Shown here: piece after piece, positions 60,854 through 64,000 of the stretch
Layout: every line of letters starts with the position of its first letter
How positions within the stretch are numbered: the stretch's first letter is position 1
DNA from: CAYRFE01 sp964423645 [NCBI: uncultured bacterium]
GTDB lineage: Bacteria; Macinerneyibacteriota; Macinerneyibacteria; Macinerneyibacteriales
Direction of reading: 5' to 3'
Length of the DNA: 64,000 nucleotides
Assembly: GCA_964423645.1 (NCBI GenBank)
Contig: CAYRFE010000016.1
Location: 1 to 64,000 of the forward strand
Notes under the pieces: generated by a model
Database searches by the model: none
What the model was told of the DNA's origin: nothing
What the model saw: the letters and a program-made list of their open reading frames with translations, nothing else
Translations under genes and position numbers: made by a program

Positions 60854-61780
60854 TTATTTATTGACCTGAAAGGTCTTGTCGCCTTTTTCAAGAAAACTTA
60901 CTATTTGACGAGCTGCCGCAAGACCTGCGTTGATATTTGCTTCAGATGTTTCTGCACCTTGTTTTTTCGGTGTTGCATAATATCGATCAGCAAATTTTTC
61001 AACAAGTTCGGCATGGCACTCAGGTGCAATATCACTAATATATTTAAAATCTTCCCGTTCTGCAAACATGTGTTTGAGACATTCTTCGCTTATGACCTCT
61101 TTACGCGCAGTATTCACGATCGTTGCACCTTTCGGCATTTTTGACATAAGCTCAAAATTGATAGATTTTTTTGTTTTTTCATTTGCGGGGATATGTAATG
61201 AAATATAATGACACGTTGCATACAATTCTTCAACCGTTGCAACAGATTTGATACCGTCTTTTACGAAGACATCAGCATGTACAAAAGGATCAAATGCATA
61301 AATTTCCATGCCAAACCCTTTTGCTATTGCTGCAACTGCCTTACCAACATACCCATACGCGTGTATACCAAGTTTTTTCCCACGAAGTTCAGAACCCGAA
61401 CCGCCTTTAAACTGCGCACGTGCCATAAAGACCATCATACCCGCCGCCAATTCTGCAACAGCATTTGAGTTTTGACCCGGAGTATTCATTGCAACAATTC
61501 CCTTTTCTGTAGCAGCTACACAGTCAATATTATCATATCCTGCACCGGCACGAACAATAATTTTAAGTTTTTTCCCTGCGCCGATAACCTCTTTTGTAGC
61601 TTTATCACTGCGAATAATGAGTGCATCGACATCAGCGACAGCTTTCACCAGATCATTAGGGTCAGTATATTTTTCTAACATGACCGTTTCATATCCGGCT
61701 TCTTGAAAAATTTTCTTGATACCATCAACTGCCGCTTTCGCAAAAGGTTTCTCCGTAGCCACCAAAACTTTTTTTGCCAT
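60854..61780 (-). CDS. D-3-phosphoglycerate dehydrogenase-like 2-hydroxyacid dehydrogenase
   Basis: A 308-residue NAD enzyme without an ACT domain. RAGAGYDNID (78-86), the dinucleotide loop G138-x4-GYVG146, catalytic Arg226 (NTARKE) and Glu254 (APECH) are present. The usual catalytic His (TPHIG-type) is replaced by Lys272 in TPKKQGAETSEANINAG; a Lys subgroup is known among short bacterial SerA. It likely makes 3-phosphohydroxypyruvate for serine. No serC is adjacent. AGGAGG precedes the ATG. Confidence 0.87.
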   Translation of the reverse strand: MAKKVLVATEKPFAKAAVDGIKKIFQEAGYETVMLEKYTDPNDLVKAVADVDALIIRSDKATKEVIGAGKKLKIIVRAGAGYDNIDCVAATEKGIVAMNTPGQNSNAVAELAAGMMVFMARAQFKGGSGSELRGKKLGIHAYGYVGKAVAAIAKGFGMEIYAFDPFVHADVFVKDGIKSVATVEELYATCHYISLHIPANEKTKKSINFELMSKMPKGATIVNTARKEVISEECLKHMFAEREDFKYISDIAPECHAELVEKFADRYYATPKKQGAETSEANINAGLAAARQIVSFLEKGDKTFQVNK

Positions 61781-61975
61781 GACAAAACCTCCTTTTATAA
61801 CGTGTCACGTATTGTCAGGTCAATAGTAGCGGTGCCTCCGTGAAATGTCAACCGTAATCGGTACAATATGAAGAAGTTACGTTTGAATAAAACCCTCACA
61901 GGAATTTATTATTAAAGAATCAATATAAGTCCAAATCTTATGATTCATACACTTCTGTTGAAAATCAATTTTTTG

Positions 61976-62003
61976 TTGACACCTTTTATTAATACTATAG
62001 TAT
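61976..62003 (+). promoter_or_regulatory. Promoter of the Sel1 lipoprotein genes
   Basis: TTGACA (61976-61981), 16 bases, TAGTAT (61998-62003), 36 bases before the ATG at 62040; an overlapping TATAGT at 61996 is a second possible -10. Confidence 0.6.
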
Positions 62004-62039
62004 ATATGTACGTGCTGAATTCCGACATGAAAGGGTTCT

Positions 62040-63377
62040 ATGAAAAAGACCAGATTTATTTTAGCTTTAATATTTATACTTGTGAGCTGCTACGCATTTC
62101 AGAAAACTAAAGAAGACACAATTTCTATACTTACCCAAAAAGCAATTGATGGTAATGCCTCAATGCAATTCGAATTGGGAAAAATTCACTATTTTTCAGA
62201 TGAAGATCTCAACCATTTTTTAAAAGCACATAAATGGTTAAGTATTTCGGCAAAACAGGGAAACAATTTCGCAAAACATTATTTAGGTAAAATGTACTAC
62301 CAGGGTTTTTATGTCCCAAAAAATAAAGAGAAAGCAAAACAATACATATCGGAAAGTATTGATTCAATTATAAAAGAATCACAAAAAAACAACCCGGAAG
62401 CATTGTATTGTTTAGCTTGGAGTTATTATTACGGTCTTGGTGTAGAAAAAAATGTTTCTAAAGCAGTAATATATTTTAAAAAAGCAGCAAAAAAAGGTCA
62501 TGCAATTGCACAATATAATCTTGGGATATGTTATATTCATGGAACAGATGACACCGTTAAAGATTATGAAAAATCCATTTACTGGATAAGAAAAGCCTCA
62601 AATAAAAAAGATCCTATGGCAGAACTATGTTTAATCTCTTTATATAAAAATGAAATACAAGTAAATCAGATTCAAAAAAAATATTTCGAAGTCCCACTCG
62701 AAAAACGAACACAACATACAAAAAATATGATGAAAAAGCATAAAGAAACCCTTTTGTATTTAAAATACGTTGCGGACAAGGGTAATCCAATGGCTCAATA
62801 TTCTCTTGCCGTTGAATTAATGTATTCAAACGAACCTGATGCTTTATATTATCTTTATGAGTCAGCTAGACAAAGATATGTACCTGCACAATATCTTTTA
62901 GGTAATTTATTCTGTAGAAGTCCATATTTACAATTTTTAAATGAGAACTCTTTTGAAGCGGTTCGATGGCTACGAAAGGCAGCACATAACGGCCACCCCC
63001 GTGCGCAAGCAATATTAGCAGAAAAGAAAGAATCTGGATTTACTGATGATGTTTTGTCTGACAATGAAGCGGTTATATGGTTAGAACGGGCAGCAGCACA
63101 AGGTGTTCAAAGCGCATGTTCAAATCTAGCGTGGCGTTACTATCATGGCAAAGGAGTAAAAAAAGATTTAGTAAAAGCATATCTTTGGCAATCTTTCGAA
63201 AAATACTATGTTACCTGTGTTCCTACTGGAATTCCCACTATTAGAGAGGAAATGACTGAAAAGCAAATTGAAGAAGGAGAACTATTACTTAAAAATTGGG
63301 TTGCTGTTAAAGAATTAGAACTGCTTGGAGATTTCCCCTTTCATTATATTAAAAACAAAGATCTTTATGTGAGGTAA
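62040..63377 (+). CDS. Sel1-repeat lipoprotein
   Basis: A 445-residue lipoprotein: MKKTRFILALIFILVSC gives a lipobox (Cys17). The body is a run of about eight Sel1-like repeats (AMKWLSISAKQGNNFAKHYLGKMYYQG-type; AVIYFKKAAKKGHAIAQYNLGICYIHG; AVRWLRKAAHNGHPRAQAILAE; AVIWLERAAAQGVQSACSNLAWRYYHGKG). Such arrays are protein-binding scaffolds. AAAGG lies five bases upstream. The sequence is notably AT-rich. Confidence 0.85.
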   Translation: MKKTRFILALIFILVSCYAFQKTKEDTISILTQKAIDGNASMQFELGKIHYFSDEDLNHFLKAHKWLSISAKQGNNFAKHYLGKMYYQGFYVPKNKEKAKQYISESIDSIIKESQKNNPEALYCLAWSYYYGLGVEKNVSKAVIYFKKAAKKGHAIAQYNLGICYIHGTDDTVKDYEKSIYWIRKASNKKDPMAELCLISLYKNEIQVNQIQKKYFEVPLEKRTQHTKNMMKKHKETLLYLKYVADKGNPMAQYSLAVELMYSNEPDALYYLYESARQRYVPAQYLLGNLFCRSPYLQFLNENSFEAVRWLRKAAHNGHPRAQAILAEKKESGFTDDVLSDNEAVIWLERAAAQGVQSACSNLAWRYYHGKGVKKDLVKAYLWQSFEKYYVTCVPTGIPTIREEMTEKQIEEGELLLKNWVAVKELELLGDFPFHYIKNKDLYVR

Positions 63378-63381
63378 ATTA

Positions 63382-64000
63382 ATGAGGCTCATAAAAGCAT
63401 TTTTCCTATTAAATGGAGTTATTTTCCTCCTTATTCTCGGATGTAGTCATCAACGAGATGAAAACAAAACTAACATACATAAACTTCATCAAAAGGCTCT
63501 TCGCGGTGATGAATATGCACAATTCCAACTCGGGAAAATATACTATTATCTCGAAAACGACATCTCACATTATGATAAAGCATTTAAATGGTTTTCTGAA
63601 TCAGCAAAATACAACAATAGCTATGCAAAACACTACCTCGGAAGAATGTATTACTATGGTCTTTTTGTTAATAAAAATAAAATTATTGCTAATGAATATT
63701 TTATAAGCAGTATTAATAAAATAATAAAAGACTGTAAAAGTCATAAAACGGAGGCTACTTATATTATAGGATGGTGTTTCGATAATGGTATAATTTTTCA
63801 AAAAAACTATGCTAACGCTCTGAAATGGTATACATTATCATCAGAGAAAGGGCATTCTATTGCACAATATAATCTTGGGTTATGTTATATCTTAGGGAAA
63901 GGAACCGATAAAAATATTGAAGAAGCAAAATTATTATTACAAAAATCAGCTATGTTGAATGACCCCATGGCACAATTTTGTTTAGCATCATTATACGCCA
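63382..64000 (+). CDS. Sel1-repeat lipoprotein, cut by window end
   Basis: Starting four bases after the previous stop with GAGG seven bases upstream, this frame stays open to the window end (206 codons). MRLIKAFFLLNGVIFLLILGC is a lipoprotein signal (LILGC), and Sel1 repeats follow (AFKWFSESAKYNNSYAKHYLG; ALKWYTLSSEKGHSIAQYNLG). It is a tandem paralogue of the gene before it. Confidence 0.85.
   Translation, partial: MRLIKAFFLLNGVIFLLILGCSHQRDENKTNIHKLHQKALRGDEYAQFQLGKIYYYLENDISHYDKAFKWFSESAKYNNSYAKHYLGRMYYYGLFVNKNKIIANEYFISSINKIIKDCKSHKTEATYIIGWCFDNGIIFQKNYANALKWYTLSSEKGHSIAQYNLGLCYILGKGTDKNIEEAKLLLQKSAMLNDPMAQFCLASLYA

Overview
The window is 64 kb from a bacterial chromosome of moderate-to-low GC with strong AGGAGG-type ribosome binding sites and many lipoproteins and signal peptides. 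I see no rRNA, tRNA, phage or complete IS element. The lineage cannot be fixed by reading alone. The rny-ymdB pairing, the form of the adenylate cyclase, the Lys-for-His 3-phosphoglycerate dehydrogenase and the phosphopentomutase-like metalloenzyme recall spirochaetes. The 6-bladed beta-propeller and DUF5916 proteins recall Bacteroidota-like or other diderm lineages. A diderm with an outer membrane is likely (Tyr/Gly-rich barrel-like protein, DUF5916 protein, M23 endopeptidase). I treat it as a spirochaete-like diderm, tentatively.

Layout. 1-6.1 kb: a cut-off secreted protein, an MFS transporter, a BI-1/YccA protein, a calcium-site protein, two small envelope proteins and a membrane Zn-protease. 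6.3-17.3 kb, all minus strand: a housekeeping block reading RHH protein-pheS-pheT-coiled coil-zapA-6S RNA-rny-ymdB-folD-xseA-xseB-ispA-comB. It joins Phe-tRNA charging, Z-ring assembly, RNA turnover, folate C1 metabolism, exonuclease VII and isoprenoid synthesis. 17.7-23.4 kb: HAD phosphatase/MFS, a DUF218 protein, and an SPFH-lysophospholipase-secreted protein operon. 23.6-27 kb: small membrane proteins, a beta-propeller lipoprotein, ogt and DUF1361. 27.1-35.1 kb: an AT-rich type I restriction-modification island (hsdR, GxxExxY protein, hsdS, a PrrC/RloC-like anticodon nuclease, hsdM) with its own promoter and gene debris at its edges. 35.1-43.3 kb: a five-gene operon (Dph6-like ligase, MazG, unknown, nitrilase, GrpB), a glycosyltransferase-like/metallo-beta-lactamase fusion, an adenylate cyclase, DJ-1 and a nitroreductase. 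43.4-55 kb: a second beta-propeller lipoprotein, a GGDEF enzyme, an EamA transporter, DUF5916, GT32, a C39-like protein, a metalloenzyme, a MATE pump and GNAT. 55-64 kb: M23 peptidase, DnaC-like ATPase, pcm, a barrel-like protein, gloA, a TPR lipoprotein, GT2, a SerA-like dehydrogenase and two tandem Sel1-repeat lipoproteins, the last cut by the window end.

The intergenic spaces hold a dispersed repeat family with MITE-like inverted ends (AGACCTTTGCAAAA / TTTTGCAAAGGTCT) and GC-rich internal hairpins, in more than ten full, partial, nested or inverted copies. Two other repeat types accompany it: a 75-100 bp repeat bounded by GTGTCATT/AATGACAC, and 20-bp palindromes. One copy splits xseA from xseB.

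The most interesting system is the type I R-M island carrying a putative anticodon nuclease, architecturally a guard against phages that disable restriction. Functional statements rest on motifs I could read; no database search was possible.
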